Source: Chirona hameri (Eukaryota; Arthropoda; Thecostraca; Balanomorpha; Balanidae). Taken from it: a stretch of DNA of 64,000 nucleotides. Shown one piece after another: positions 63,503 through 64,000 of this stretch (positions are counted from its first letter, which is position 1; every line of letters begins with the position of its first letter). The notes under the pieces were generated by a model. The model was given only the letters and a program-made list of their open reading frames with translations, did no database searches and was not told where the DNA came from. The position numbers and the translations under genes were made by a program. The DNA lies in the NCBI GenBank assembly GCA_036785665.1, contig JAXIVJ010000341.1:83501-147500 (forward strand), in the 5' to 3' direction.

Positions 63503-64000
<498 letters not shown>

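Overview
The window is animal nuclear DNA. It is GC-rich, with short exons bounded by GT-AG introns, microsatellites up to 1.3 kb, many unrelated minisatellites, LINE remnants and hAT-like and piggyBac-like elements. Nothing in it is bacterial or viral in layout. The protein fits an invertebrate; a crustacean or another marine invertebrate is my guess, but the sequence does not settle the taxon.

One host gene dominates. Thirteen well-supported exons on the plus strand (10050-49303) encode a SEC14L1/SEC14L5-type phosphatidylinositol-transfer-like protein (fly homologue: real-time, retm). The order is the end of a PRELI/MSF1 domain, a CRAL-TRIO N-terminal helical segment, a CRAL-TRIO (SEC14) lipid-binding domain, a GOLD domain and a Ser-rich tail. 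All exon phases agree and join to 1830 nt including the stop (609 residues). The first exons, with the start codon and most of PRELI, lie upstream of the window. Two further exons inside the 12.6-kb third intron are possible (21509-21620 and 22992-23060).

The introns are unusual. Most of the larger ones are filled by tandem repeats with unrelated units (10, 15, 16, 17, 22, 24, 30, 36, 40, 46/39, 55, 58 and 85 bp). Several arrays begin exactly at an exon boundary, and their units are copies of the splice junction. The exon at 31481-31618 is followed by about 47 copies of its own 5' splice site, the exon at 30449-30638 by three intact copies, and the exon at 16484-16596 by about 20. Other arrays abut acceptors and repeat the pyrimidine-rich sequence there. 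This nucleation of minisatellites at splice junctions is the most striking signal in the window.

Mobile DNA: 428-1634 is a piggyBac-like element; 4.2-5.4 kb holds minisatellites; 5.7-8.7 kb is a broken LINE preceded by a tRNA-like sequence. Inside the gene, 35828-39250 is a hAT-like insertion with a perfect 8-bp target duplication that carries an uninterrupted 1342-bp (GT)n tract. Downstream of the gene lie a hairpin element (49488-51304) interrupted by a second piggyBac-like copy, a 2.1-kb inverted-repeat element (53201-55347) containing a hammerhead-like fold, and a nested set at 56534-60713: a hAT-like host holding another hAT-like element and a third piggyBac-like copy, which itself holds a small hAT-like element. 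A LINE tail, GGGCCC-rich repeats and a truncated (ATC)n tract end the window. The piggyBac-like family carries conserved clusters of nuclear-receptor half-sites (AGGTCA), including 10-bp-spaced direct repeats.
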